From: an uncultured Verrucomicrobiota bacterium
GTDB lineage: Bacteria; Verrucomicrobiota; Verrucomicrobiia; Limisphaerales; UBA9464
Length of the DNA: 41,745 bases
Direction: 5' to 3'
Assembly (NCBI GenBank): GCA_903916195.1
Contig: CAIWVP010000145.1
Location: 1-41,745, forward strand
The translations under genes and the position numbers were made by a program. This document shows positions 28,491 through 36,581 of the stretch, piece by piece. The notes under the pieces are model-generated. The model saw only the letters and a list, made by a program, of their open reading frames with translations. It made no database searches and was not told the DNA's origin. The stretch's first letter is position 1. Each line of letters begins with the position of its first letter.

Positions 28491-29539
28491 ACGGCGGACG
28501 CGAAGAGGCGCGGAGCCTCCGGGCCGGCTTCGCCGTGGCGATCGCGGCCCTGCTCGCGACGGTCTGGGCGGGCTGCGCGGCGCCTCGCGCGGTGCTCGGA
28601 CGCCATGAATTCCAGCGGCCGGAGATGGGGCTCCCGTTCCGCATCGTGCTCTATGCGCCGGACGGCACTTCCGCCACCAACGCGGCCGAAGCGGCCTTCG
28701 CCCGTATCGCGGAGCTGAACTCCAGTCTCAGCGACTACGACGACGCCTCGGAACTCAGCCGGCTCTCGCGCACCAGCGGCACGGGACAAGCGGTGCCCGT
28801 CGGGAGGGACCTGTGGAACGTGCTCGCGAAGGCGGCGCAGGTCTCCCGGGCCAGCGACGGCGCGTTCGACATCACGGTCGGTCCGCTCGTGCAGCTGTGG
28901 AAACGCGCGCGCCGCCAACGCGAGCTTCCCGCGCCGGCGCTGCTCGCGACCGCGAAGGCCTCGGTCGGATGGGACGCCGTCGTGCTGGATCCCGCCCGCC
29001 GCACCGCGATGCTGACGCTACCGAAGATGCGGCTGGATCCCGGCGGCATCGCCAAAGGCTACGCGCTCGACGAGGCGGCGAAGGTCCTCCGGGCGCGCGG
29101 TGTCGACCGCTTCTTGGTCAGCGGCGGGGGCGACATGGTGGCGGGCGGACCTCCCCCGGGCCGGCGGGGCTGGCGCGTCGAGGTCGGCGTCTACGACACC
29201 GACGGGGCGCCGGCGCCGCGGTTCGTCTCGCTCCGCGACCACGCGCTCGCCACCTCGGGCGACCAGTTCCAGCGCGTGGAGATCGGCGGCGTCCGGTATT
29301 CGCACATCGTCGATCCGCGCACCGGCATCGGCCTCACCGACCACAGCCTCGTCACCATGCTCGCGCCGGACGGCATCACCGCCGATGCCGTGTCGAAGGT
29401 CGTCAGCGTCGCCGGACCCGGACGCGGCCTTTCCCTGCTGAAGCGTTTCCCCGGTGTCGAAGCGTTCGTCGTGCGCCGGCCCGACGGCATCGTGGAGGAG
29501 CGCAGTTCGCCCGGCTTCGGCCGGTGGACGGAACGCTGA
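28487..29539 (+). CDS. FAD:protein FMN transferase (ApbE family lipoprotein)
   Basis: The product (350 aa) attaches FMN covalently to Thr in flavoproteins such as NqrB/C or RnfD/G outside the cytoplasm. A lipobox (VWAGC) follows a hydrophobic stretch near the N-terminus. ApbE motifs are LDPGGIAKGYALD, VSGGGD, TSGDQFQ with HIVDPRTG, and the metal-binding DGITADAVSK. The likely start is TTG at 28487, overlapping the kinase stop. No Nqr or Rnf genes are in the window. Why it is coupled to a kinase is unclear. Confidence 0.9.
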   Translation: MNGGREEARSLRAGFAVAIAALLATVWAGCAAPRAVLGRHEFQRPEMGLPFRIVLYAPDGTSATNAAEAAFARIAELNSSLSDYDDASELSRLSRTSGTGQAVPVGRDLWNVLAKAAQVSRASDGAFDITVGPLVQLWKRARRQRELPAPALLATAKASVGWDAVVLDPARRTAMLTLPKMRLDPGGIAKGYALDEAAKVLRARGVDRFLVSGGGDMVAGGPPPGRRGWRVEVGVYDTDGAPAPRFVSLRDHALATSGDQFQRVEIGGVRYSHIVDPRTGIGLTDHSLVTMLAPDGITADAVSKVVSVAGPGRGLSLLKRFPGVEAFVVRRPDGIVEERSSPGFGRWTER

Positions 29540-29607
29540 TCCGTGCCGACGGACACGGTCCGCCGCTGGAACCGGGACGCGGCGCCCAGGATGCCTTCCC
29601 TGGCCTG

Positions 29608-30549
29608 CTACTCGACGAGCACGCGTTCCCGCGCGAGCCAGTCCGGAAGCGCATCGGACAACGCCGCCGCCACCGTCGCGACGCCGAGGGATCCCAGGCC
29701 CGCGTCGCCCGAGACCAGCGAGAAGGCGTCGCTCCTCGGGCGCCAGAGAGTGGCGTCCGTCTCACCCCATAGCGCCAGTCCAGGAAGCCCGAGCGCGGCC
29801 GCCAGATGGGTGACCCCGGAATCGTGGCCCACGAACCCGACGCAACCGGCCAAGCGGACCGCGACCTCGGTCAAAGGCGCGCTCCGCAGGATCTCGGAGC
29901 GCCCGGTCGGCAACGCGGAAGCCAACCGCTCCAAGCGTCCCCCTTCCGCCTCGCCGCCGACCAGCAACAGGTCGATCGGCAGCGTCCCGAGGATGTGCCC
30001 GAGCAACGCGGCCCAGCGGTCTTCCGGCCAGTTCTTCCGTTCGCTTCCGGATCCGGGATGGACGGCCAGGCAAGGCCGCTTCGAGAGCGCGGCCGCGGCC
30101 AGCCGGATCCGCGGGACGGGATCCGCATCGAAGATGGCCAGCCGCTGCAAGGGCTCCAGCAGCTGGTCCGTCGCGTGGACCGGTCGGGAGCCGTCCGGAC
30201 GGTGCGGCCCTTGGATGATCTGCGCCTTGGTCACCTTCGCGAGGTTGTCGCGGAAGATCTCGTCGGGATCGAAGAGATAACTGACCACCACGTGGATCCC
30301 GGCGAACTCTTCCGAAAGCGCCGGATCCAGCGCGCCGCGCCGCGCGAAGAACCCGGCGAGCGGCCGCGACTCGATCGGCCGCGCCAGATCGGCCAACCCG
30401 CCGGCCGCGGCGAGCGCGACGACCTGCGGATAGCCGAGGACCTCCAAGCTCGCCGCAGGGAACTGTCGCCGGAGCGCGGCCAGCACAGGAAGGGTGAGGA
30501 TGAAATCGCCGATCGCGCCGCCGCGGATGATGAGGATGCGCCCGCGCAT
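29608..30549 (-). CDS. glycosyltransferase family 9 (heptosyltransferase-like)
   Basis: The product (313 aa) has the GT-B fold of ADP-heptose:LPS heptosyltransferases. The N-terminus reads RILIIRGGAIGDFILTLPVL. The C-terminal half contains LAVHPGSGSERKNWP, LLLVGGEAEG, GFVGHDSGVTHLAAALGLP and LWGET. Such enzymes add heptose to the lipopolysaccharide core at the inner membrane. The start is the ATG complement at 30547-30549. It converges with the ApbE gene and is divergent from psd. The acceptor is not known. Confidence 0.92.
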   Translation of the reverse strand: MRGRILIIRGGAIGDFILTLPVLAALRRQFPAASLEVLGYPQVVALAAAGGLADLARPIESRPLAGFFARRGALDPALSEEFAGIHVVVSYLFDPDEIFRDNLAKVTKAQIIQGPHRPDGSRPVHATDQLLEPLQRLAIFDADPVPRIRLAAAALSKRPCLAVHPGSGSERKNWPEDRWAALLGHILGTLPIDLLLVGGEAEGGRLERLASALPTGRSEILRSAPLTEVAVRLAGCVGFVGHDSGVTHLAAALGLPGLALWGETDATLWRPRSDAFSLVSGDAGLGSLGVATVAAALSDALPDWLARERVLVE

Positions 30550-30668
30550 GGTGGGCGCTTGATGCCGCACGGACGGTGTCCACGGCAACAGCGGATCCTC
30601 GGGCCCGGATTCCTGCCGCGGGCGGCATCCCACCTGCGGAGTCCCGTGTTCCCGGCCGCAACGCACGC

Positions 30669-30698
30669 TTCCCCTGCCCCGGCGCGGCCGGGTAGCTT
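30669..30698 (+). promoter_or_regulatory. candidate psd-pssA promoter
   Basis: TTCCCC (30669-30674) and TAGCTT (30693-30698) are 18 nt apart, with the GTG start 7 nt after the -10-like box. The same TAGCTT occurs before galE. Confidence 0.45.
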
Positions 30699-30705
30699 CA
30701 GTCCC

Positions 30706-31380
30706 GTGAAGCACAAAGGCAAAGCACTCAGCGCCGCCGCCGCCATGCTGGGCAAGGCGTTGATGGCCGTGATCTTGTTGGCGGGGACCTCCGCGTTCCT
30801 ATGGCCGAAGAATCTCCTGCTCGCGGCCGCGTTCTGCGGGCTCGGGCTGGTCTTCAGCGTGTTCACGCTCTGGTTCTTCCGCGATCCGGACGCGAAGGTG
30901 CCGTCCGACCCGCGGAGCGTCGTCGCGCCGGGCCACGGCAAGGTGGACGTCATCGACGAGACCACCGAACCGAACGTCATGGGCGGACGCTGCCAGCGGA
31001 TCTCGATCTTCCTCTCCGTCTTCGACGTCCACGTGCAGCAGGCGCCGATCGCCGGCACGGTGAGCTACCTGAAGCACACACCCGGCCTGTTCCTCAACGC
31101 GCTGAAGACCGAATCGGCCGCGCACAACGAGAACGTGCTCATCGGACTCCGACCGGAAGGCTCCGGCGCCCGGGCCATCGGCGTGCGGCTGATCACCGGG
31201 CTCATCGCGCGCCGCATCATCCCGTGGGTCCGGGTCGGCGATTTGACCGGCAAGGGCGAACGTATCTCGCTGATCCAGTTCGGTTCGCGGGTCGATCTCT
31301 ATCTGCCGCTCGACGCGACGGTCTCGGTGAAGCTCGGCGACCGCGTGGTCGGCGGCGAGACGGTCGTCGCCAAGCTCTGA
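30706..31380 (+). CDS. psd: phosphatidylserine decarboxylase proenzyme (short PSD-A type)
   Basis: The product (224 aa) decarboxylates phosphatidylserine to phosphatidylethanolamine. Two hydrophobic segments lie near the N-terminus, followed by WFFRDP, ISIFLSVFDVHVQ and NEN. The self-cleavage site is the Gly-Ser in IQFGSRVDLYLP, whose Ser becomes the pyruvoyl group. The GTG start at 30706 was chosen because a longer frame overlaps the glycosyltransferase gene. pssA follows after 2 nt, so the two-step pathway from CDP-diacylglycerol is one operon. Confidence 0.95.
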   Translation: MKHKGKALSAAAAMLGKALMAVILLAGTSAFLWPKNLLLAAAFCGLGLVFSVFTLWFFRDPDAKVPSDPRSVVAPGHGKVDVIDETTEPNVMGGRCQRISIFLSVFDVHVQQAPIAGTVSYLKHTPGLFLNALKTESAAHNENVLIGLRPEGSGARAIGVRLITGLIARRIIPWVRVGDLTGKGERISLIQFGSRVDLYLPLDATVSVKLGDRVVGGETVVAKL

Positions 31381-31382
31381 CC

Positions 31383-32264
31383 ATGGACACGCCGAAGCCC
31401 AGCGCACCGGCCGCCGAAGGTGCCGGCGAAGAGAAGCTGAAGATCTATCTCCTGCCGAACCTGTTCACGGCGGGCAACCTCTTCTGCGGTTTCCTCGCGC
31501 TCACCCGCATCGTCGAAGCCGACCCCGGAGCGGTCGATTTCAACTCCATCATCCGCCACGCCCTCGGCTACATCCTGCTCGCCTGCATCTTCGACCTGCT
31601 CGACGGGCGGGTGGCGCGGATGGGCGGCTACGAATCGCCCTTCGGCCGCGAGTTCGATTCGCTCGCGGACATCGTGAGCTTCGGCGTCGCGCCGGCGTTC
31701 CTCGTGCACCGCATCGTGCTGAAGCCCGTGTTCGTGAACCATCCCGAGGTCGGCTGGTTCATCGCCTCGCTGTACGTGATCTGCGGCGCCTTCCGCCTCG
31801 CGCGGTTCAACTGCCTCGCCGCCATGAGCAACGCCGGCGGCGGGAAATACTTCCTCGGCTTCCCCATCCCGATGGCCGCCGGCATGGTCGCTTCGCTCAC
31901 GATGTTCCTGATCTGGTTCGACGAGAAGGATTTCCCGGTCGGGACCTGGCGCTACGCGCTGCCGGTGATCCTGGTGTTCCTCTCGTTCATGATGGTGAGC
32001 GAGGTCAAGTACCCGACCTTCAAGAAGCTCGATTGGCGGACCCAGCGGCCGTTCGTGAAGACGCTGATCATCGCGCTCCTGATCGGCTCGTTCATCGTGC
32101 TCTGGCAGCAGATCCTGCCCGTGGTCGCGCCGCTGGTCTTCACCGCATACCTCGTCTACGGCTTCGTCCGCCCCAGCATCTCGCGGCGGATGCAAAAGGA
32201 GATCGAGGTGGACGACGACCCCGACGAGGGCGACGCGGACGGCGCGGCCGCGACGGGCAAATGA
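31383..32264 (+). CDS. pssA: CDP-diacylglycerol--serine O-phosphatidyltransferase
   Basis: The product (293 aa) makes phosphatidylserine from CDP-diacylglycerol and serine. The CDP-alcohol phosphotransferase motif reads DLLDGRVAR, with the later Gly, Asp and Asp in FGREFDSLAD. There are about seven hydrophobic segments and a highly acidic C-terminal tail (IEVDDDPDEGDAD). It sits between psd and a LysE-type gene, with a 4 nt overlap (ATGA) to the latter. Confidence 0.95.
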   Translation: MDTPKPSAPAAEGAGEEKLKIYLLPNLFTAGNLFCGFLALTRIVEADPGAVDFNSIIRHALGYILLACIFDLLDGRVARMGGYESPFGREFDSLADIVSFGVAPAFLVHRIVLKPVFVNHPEVGWFIASLYVICGAFRLARFNCLAAMSNAGGGKYFLGFPIPMAAGMVASLTMFLIWFDEKDFPVGTWRYALPVILVFLSFMMVSEVKYPTFKKLDWRTQRPFVKTLIIALLIGSFIVLWQQILPVVAPLVFTAYLVYGFVRPSISRRMQKEIEVDDDPDEGDADGAAATGK

Positions 32265-32935
32265 GGCTCGCCATGTTGGATTGGCAGGAACTCCCGTTGG
32301 ACGCCGGCCTCGGCATGCTGGCCGGCTTCATCACGTCCGCGCTCGGCGGACCGATCAACGTCACCATCGTGAACGAGAGCGCCCGCAGCGGCTTCCTGCG
32401 GGCCTTCCTCATCGCCGTCGGCGCGGTGCTGATGGAGACGATCTACTGCGCGATGGCGTTCGCCGGCTTCAGCTCGATCTTCCTCTCCCACACGGCCCAG
32501 GCGGTGATGCAGCTGACCAGCTTCGTGCTCGTGCTCTGGTTGGGGTTGAAGTACCTGCTGGCCGGCCACGTCCCCGGGGAAGGCCGCGTCGAGCGGATGG
32601 TCGAGAAACGGTTGAACCCGCACACGGCGTTCTGGATCGGTTTCGTCCGCGTCCTCGCGAACCCGGGCGTCCTGCTGCTCTGGCTCGGCATCACCGCGTC
32701 CTTGCTCTCCCATGGCGCGCTCGATCCCAACTGGTCCAGCAAGGGCGTGTTCTGCGCCGGCGTGGCCGCCAGCGGGTTGATCTGGTTCGCCGGTGTGAGC
32801 GCCGCGGTGTCGCGCGGGAAAGGACGCTTCTCGGTCAAGCTGCTGAGGACCATCTCGCAGGCCAGCGGCATCGTCCTGCTCATCACCGCCGTCGTCATCG
32901 CGGTGCGGCTCGTGCAGCTATTGGCGAAACGGTGA
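32261..32935 (+). CDS. LysE/RhtB-family membrane transporter
   Basis: The product (224 aa) has about six hydrophobic segments. It shows the family N-terminal pattern GPINVTIVNESARSGF, then FLIAVGAVLMETIYC and a middle NPHTAFWIGFVRVLANPG. LysE-type proteins export amino acids or similar small molecules; the substrate cannot be read. Overlap with pssA puts it in the phospholipid operon, so a lipid-linked or serine-related role is possible but unproven. The repeat at 32946 follows its stop by about 10 nt. Confidence 0.85.
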   Translation: MRLAMLDWQELPLDAGLGMLAGFITSALGGPINVTIVNESARSGFLRAFLIAVGAVLMETIYCAMAFAGFSSIFLSHTAQAVMQLTSFVLVLWLGLKYLLAGHVPGEGRVERMVEKRLNPHTAFWIGFVRVLANPGVLLLWLGITASLLSHGALDPNWSSKGVFCAGVAASGLIWFAGVSAAVSRGKGRFSVKLLRTISQASGIVLLITAVVIAVRLVQLLAKR

Positions 32936-32945
32936 GGCGGCGGGG

Positions 32946-33067
32946 TCAGGTTTCAGGTTTCAGGTTTCAGGTTTCAGGTTTCAGGGCCAAGGCGCAGGCG
33001 CCCATCGCCGTGGGCCGTGAGGCGGCAGGACCTACGACTTGAAACCTCAAACCTTAAACCTGAAACC
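32946..33067. repeat. palindromic CAGGTTT-heptamer element, second copy
   Basis: The left arm holds five perfect tandem CAGGTTT units (32947-32981). The right arm (33037-33067) is a diverged reverse complement. The centre is GC-rich. It has the same arms as the element inside lpxB, but a different centre. It lies between the LysE-type gene and the sigma factor gene. Confidence 0.85.
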
Positions 33068-33130
33068 CGCCCCGCCCCCGAGTCTCGTAGACAAATCTTC
33101 CCGTGCTGCGCGTCCTCCCGTTGTCCATCC

Positions 33131-33640
33131 ATGTCCCCGCGCCTCCTGGAACGCCTGTACGATGACCACGCCGATGCGTTGACGGGCTTCCTCATGGACC
33201 TGACCCGCGACCCCGCGGACGCGCGGGACGCCCTCCAAGAGATCTTCATCAAGCTCGCCACCCGCCCCGAGCTGCTCGACGGGGTGCGCGAGGAGCGGGG
33301 CTACCTGCTCCGCCTCGCGCACAACCTCGCCATCGACCTGATCCGTCGCCGCGCCGCCCGCTCCCGCGCGCACGATGGCCTGGCGGAAGAGTCGCCAGGT
33401 ATCTTCGCCACCACGTCCGATCCCGACGAGGCCGCCTTCCGCGATGAGCTCGCCAAAGCCCTCGGCGCGCTGCCCATCGAGCAACGCACGGTGGTCCATC
33501 TCAAGCTCTGGGAAGGCCTCACCTTAAAGGCGATCGCCGAGACCTTGAAGATCCCGCCGAACACAGCGGCCAGCCGTTACCGCTACGGCGTAGACAAACT
33601 GCGGGCCCTGCTACGTCCCCTTTACGACGAGATCCGGTGA
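33131..33640 (+). CDS. ECF-type RNA polymerase sigma factor
   Basis: The product (169 aa) has sigma region 2 (residues 8-75, with DARDALQEIFIKLA and the -10 binding YLLRLAHNLAIDLIRRR). Region 4 (about 110-165) carries the HTH LTLKAIAETLKIPPNTAASRYRYGVDKLR. It is probably a sigma-70 of the extracytoplasmic-function group controlling its own cluster. The start is ATG at 33131 (MSPRLLERLY); upstream codons are translated repeat. The next genes are a short one-TM protein and a large membrane protein. Confidence 0.93.
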   Translation: MSPRLLERLYDDHADALTGFLMDLTRDPADARDALQEIFIKLATRPELLDGVREERGYLLRLAHNLAIDLIRRRAARSRAHDGLAEESPGIFATTSDPDEAAFRDELAKALGALPIEQRTVVHLKLWEGLTLKAIAETLKIPPNTAASRYRYGVDKLRALLRPLYDEIR

Positions 33641-33728
33641 AACAGGAAAACCATGAAACGACACCCTGATCTGAAAGCAGGAAAGCAAGAACCACCGGGC
33701 CTCGCCGGTACCGTCGCCGGCCGCCGCC

Positions 33729-33855
33729 GTAGCGCAGGTTTTCAACCCGCGATGCGACGGCCTGTCGGAGGCGCGGGCTGTTTTCCGCACCTCGCGACCA
33801 AGGCGGCTTTGCCGAGTGGAACTCGGCGATACGGCAGATTGAAAATCTGCGCTAC
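33729..33855. repeat. REP-like inverted pair of GTAG hairpins
   Basis: The left end is GTAGC plus hairpin GCAGGTT-TTC-AACCCGC (33734-33750, one mismatch). The right end, read on the minus strand, is GTAGC plus GCAGATT-TTC-AATCTGC (33834-33855), a perfect stem. Between them lies a further perfect hairpin, GCCGAGT-GGA-ACTCGGC (33811-33827). A GTAG tetranucleotide 5' of a hairpin, in an inverted pair, is the layout of bacterial REP/BIME elements. It fills the gap between the sigma factor and the small TM gene. Confidence 0.85.
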
Positions 33856-33894
33856 GACTCCCGCCTCGGCCCCTCACGACACCGCCCTCCGCCC

Positions 33895-34362
33895 ATGAAG
33901 ACCCCTGACGATTTCGAGCAACAGCTCGCACGCACGCCGCGCCGCGCTGCGCCGCCGGAATGGCGGGCCGACATCCTCGCCAACGCCCATGCCGCCGCCG
34001 CGGCCCGCAGACTCGAAAGTCCGCGCTCACGAGCGGACGGACCTTCCAGGGCTCACAGCCCGTTGCTCCAGCTCTGGGTTTGGCTCACCGGCATCTCGCC
34101 GGCATGGCGGGCGCTCGCCGCCGTGTGGGCGGTCTGCCTCACGGTGAACCATTTCACCAGCAGTCCTCCCACCGGCTCGCTCGCTTCCCGCGGCGACCGC
34201 GGCAACCTCGCGCCGGAACAGATCGCCGCGGCCCGCGCGCAACGTGCCGAACTGCTCCAACTCGCCGGTCTCGTCGAGACGCGTTCGCCCGAACCCCAAC
34301 CCGCCCGCCCGCCGGGTCCGCGCAGTGGTCTCCGCCGTCCCGAACGGTCCAGCTTCGGTTGA
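33895..34362 (+). CDS. small single-TM protein after ECF sigma factor, possible anti-sigma factor
   Basis: The product (155 aa) has a hydrophilic N-terminus (MKTPDDFEQQLARTPRRAAP), one hydrophobic segment (about 62-88: LWVWLTGISPAWRALAAVWA) and an Arg/Pro-rich C-terminus. No ASD or zinc-finger motif is seen. Its place after the sigma factor suggests an anti-sigma role, by position only. Residues 42-56 are encoded by two adjoining hairpins (34019-34061), perhaps an inserted repeat. There is no other recognised homology. Confidence 0.65.
   Translation: MKTPDDFEQQLARTPRRAAPPEWRADILANAHAAAAARRLESPRSRADGPSRAHSPLLQLWVWLTGISPAWRALAAVWAVCLTVNHFTSSPPTGSLASRGDRGNLAPEQIAAARAQRAELLQLAGLVETRSPEPQPARPPGPRSGLRRPERSSFG
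34019..34061. repeat. twin hairpin inside the small TM gene
   Basis: GTCCGC-(8 nt)-GCGGAC (34019-34038) is followed by GGGCT-CAC-AGCCC (34049-34061). The translated stretch SPRSRADGPSRAHSP looks unlike the rest of the protein. It may be another palindromic element; no second copy was identified here. Confidence 0.4.
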
Positions 34363-34426
34363 ACCCGAAGTGCGAAGCCCAAGGTCCCGCCTCCACGCCT
34401 CACGTCCGTCTTTCCACTGATCTCCT

Positions 34427-36421
34427 ATGACTCTTCCCGAATATCTGCTCCGCAAGAACGAGCGCCCGATCACTTGGCTGTTCATCCGGAGCTGGATCCC
34501 CGCACGGACGGAACGCTACTCATGGCTGCGCGTCGCGGCATTCACCGTGAAATCAGCGTTGCTCGCCTCTCTTCTCCTCGGGGTGGCGGACGTCCTCTTC
34601 GAAGCGGTCTCGCGCCTGCTCGTCGACAACTCGGGGCCGGCGACCAACATGTTCTTCTGGTCGTTCTTCCTTCCGACGCTTGCCGAGTTCGCCGCCTGTT
34701 TAGGGCTGTGCTGGAGCGTCGTGTCACGCATCTGCTGGAACCAACGCGCCGCCCGGCTCGCAGCCTCGCCGGAAAGCCCTGAAGCCACCGCGCCCTGGCC
34801 GCGGCTCGGGTTGTTGCGCCGGAGCGCATGGGGCCTGCTCTACCGAACCGTGGTCGGCCTGGCGACACCGATGCTGCTCTTCCACGCGATTGAGAACACC
34901 CGCGGTGCGTGGGCCTGGCGACAGATGCGGGCCGAGCTGAAGGCAAAAGGCGAATGCATCGATTTGGCGTGCGTCATCCCGCCGTCGGCGCGCGACGAGG
35001 AGAACTTCTTCGCCACTCCGTTCTGGCAGCAGTTCAACCACAAGAAAGTCACCGACGCGAAAGGCCGCACCAGCACCCAGTGGGAGCAACCCACCCCTTT
35101 CGCCTACACCACCAACTTCGCGCTGCCCAACGAACCGGAGACGGTGAAGCGCATCAACGGGGTCGCCAAGGAACCCACCGATGGACGCGTCGATCTCGCC
35201 GCTTGGGCCGCGCAAATGCGCTCCGTGACCACCAATGCCGCCAAGGCCAGATCGGGTGGCAGACAGCTCACCTTTCCAATGCCCGCTGTGCCCGGTGATC
35301 CGGCGAAGGATGTGCTGTTCGCGCTCTCGAAGTTCGACACCACACTGAGCGAATTCGCCACCGCAGCGCCGCGTCCGCGCAACCGTTACCCGACCCACTA
35401 CGAGGACGGGTTCACCGCCTTGGTACCCCATCTTGCCGCGCTGAAGACCAGCGTCCAGATCTGCAAACTCCGCGCCGTCGCCCGGCTCGCCGCGGGCGAT
35501 TCCGCCGGGGCGGCGGCCGACACGATGCTCGCGTTCCGCCTTGGCGAATCCCTGCGGGAGGATCCATTGCTCATCTCCCAACTGGTGCGCTTCGGCTGCG
35601 ACATCATCGCGCTGCGGGCCTTGTGGGAAGGTATGGCGGACCATCGTTGGGACGACGCGCAGCTCGCTGCCTTCCAGGAGCTGCTCGGCCGGCGCGACTA
35701 CGCCAGCGGCATCGTCCACGCCTTCGAAGGCGAGCGAGCCATGGGCAACGAGATGATGGAGTGGTTGCTCCGGCATCGCGTGAACGGCGTGACCGAGCTC
35801 GATAGGTTGGGCAGCGATACTCCTGGAAATTCGGACGCCCCGTTGCCTTTGCTCCTCATCGTGCCGTCCGGCTGGTTGCGGCAGAACCAGATCGGCCTGC
35901 TGCGCGGCTACCAATTCATCATCGACCATGGACGGGAGGCCATGAACCGCACCAATCGCACCGTCGCGCTCGCAGGAGACCATCTCCGCAAGTTCGACAT
36001 CGACGACTACGTGGTCCAGATGAAGACCCACCCTTCGCCGTTCAATGTGCTCGGTGGAATGCTCCTGCCCGCCCTCGGGAAATCCACCGACAAAGCCAAC
36101 CGCGCCCAAGCCACCGCCGGGCTTGCGGTAGTCGCCTGCGCGCTGGAGCGGTATCGTCTCGCCCACGGCACGTTCCCCGCCTCCCTCGCCGAACTGGTGC
36201 CCGCCTATCTCCCCGCCGTGCCCACCGATTGGATGGGCGGCCAACCGCTCCATTACGAGCGCACCGACAACGGCTGGTTCCGCCTTTGGAGCATCGGCGG
36301 CAACGGCAAGGACGACGGTGGTACCTTCCGTAAATTGAACGACAACGGCCGCAGAGTGAGCGACGACCTCGACTGGCCGTGGCCTCTGCCGCTGCCTTCG
36401 CGCGACGCGCGGCTGTTCTGA
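34427..36421 (+). CDS. large membrane-anchored protein of the ECF cluster, function unknown
   Basis: The product (664 aa) has two strong hydrophobic segments near residues 33-60 and 73-100 and a third near 138-155. A long extracytoplasmic domain follows, with PSARDEENFFATPFW, YPTHYEDGF, and an alpha-helical repeat-like middle (RAVARLAAGDSAGAAADTML). It ends in a short domain: ALERYRLAHGTFPASLAEL, then a VPAYLPAVPTDW-type block. That end resembles the C-termini of many verrucomicrobial proteins found beside ECF sigma factors. No enzymatic motif is seen. Frequent Pro/Trp and normal codon use suggest a real gene. Confidence 0.75.
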   Translation: MTLPEYLLRKNERPITWLFIRSWIPARTERYSWLRVAAFTVKSALLASLLLGVADVLFEAVSRLLVDNSGPATNMFFWSFFLPTLAEFAACLGLCWSVVSRICWNQRAARLAASPESPEATAPWPRLGLLRRSAWGLLYRTVVGLATPMLLFHAIENTRGAWAWRQMRAELKAKGECIDLACVIPPSARDEENFFATPFWQQFNHKKVTDAKGRTSTQWEQPTPFAYTTNFALPNEPETVKRINGVAKEPTDGRVDLAAWAAQMRSVTTNAAKARSGGRQLTFPMPAVPGDPAKDVLFALSKFDTTLSEFATAAPRPRNRYPTHYEDGFTALVPHLAALKTSVQICKLRAVARLAAGDSAGAAADTMLAFRLGESLREDPLLISQLVRFGCDIIALRALWEGMADHRWDDAQLAAFQELLGRRDYASGIVHAFEGERAMGNEMMEWLLRHRVNGVTELDRLGSDTPGNSDAPLPLLLIVPSGWLRQNQIGLLRGYQFIIDHGREAMNRTNRTVALAGDHLRKFDIDDYVVQMKTHPSPFNVLGGMLLPALGKSTDKANRAQATAGLAVVACALERYRLAHGTFPASLAELVPAYLPAVPTDWMGGQPLHYERTDNGWFRLWSIGGNGKDDGGTFRKLNDNGRRVSDDLDWPWPLPLPSRDARLF

Positions 36422-36447
36422 TCCGGAACCATGCGGTGGAACGGAGC

Positions 36448-36580
36448 GTGGACGTTGGCATCCGTGAGGTTTTGTTACGCGTGGCTTGCCACCGCTTTCG
36501 GAGCGGACGAAAAGGTCCCGAAGTCATGGAGACGCGTCCGGTGGTCGAAAGCGGTAGCTCCGCTCTGCTTCGCCACCATT
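36448..36580. repeat. diverged copy of the GGAG hairpin element
   Basis: The order of blocks matches the tandem unit downstream: GTGAGGTTTTG, a hairpin GTGGC-TT-GCCAC, then GAAAGCGGTAG. Many substitutions are present. It probably represents an older insertion next to the younger tandem pair. Confidence 0.6.
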
Positions 36581-36581
36581 G

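Noticed and set aside
29587-29604. CCAGG/CCTGG dyad between the ApbE and glycosyltransferase genes as a terminator
   Set aside because: It is a 5 bp stem with an 8 nt loop and no T-run.
33653-33898. An 81-codon open frame between the sigma factor and the small TM gene
   Set aside because: Most of it is translated REP-like repeat (SAGFQPA, RRYGRLKICA). Such peptides recur as spurious hypothetical proteins.
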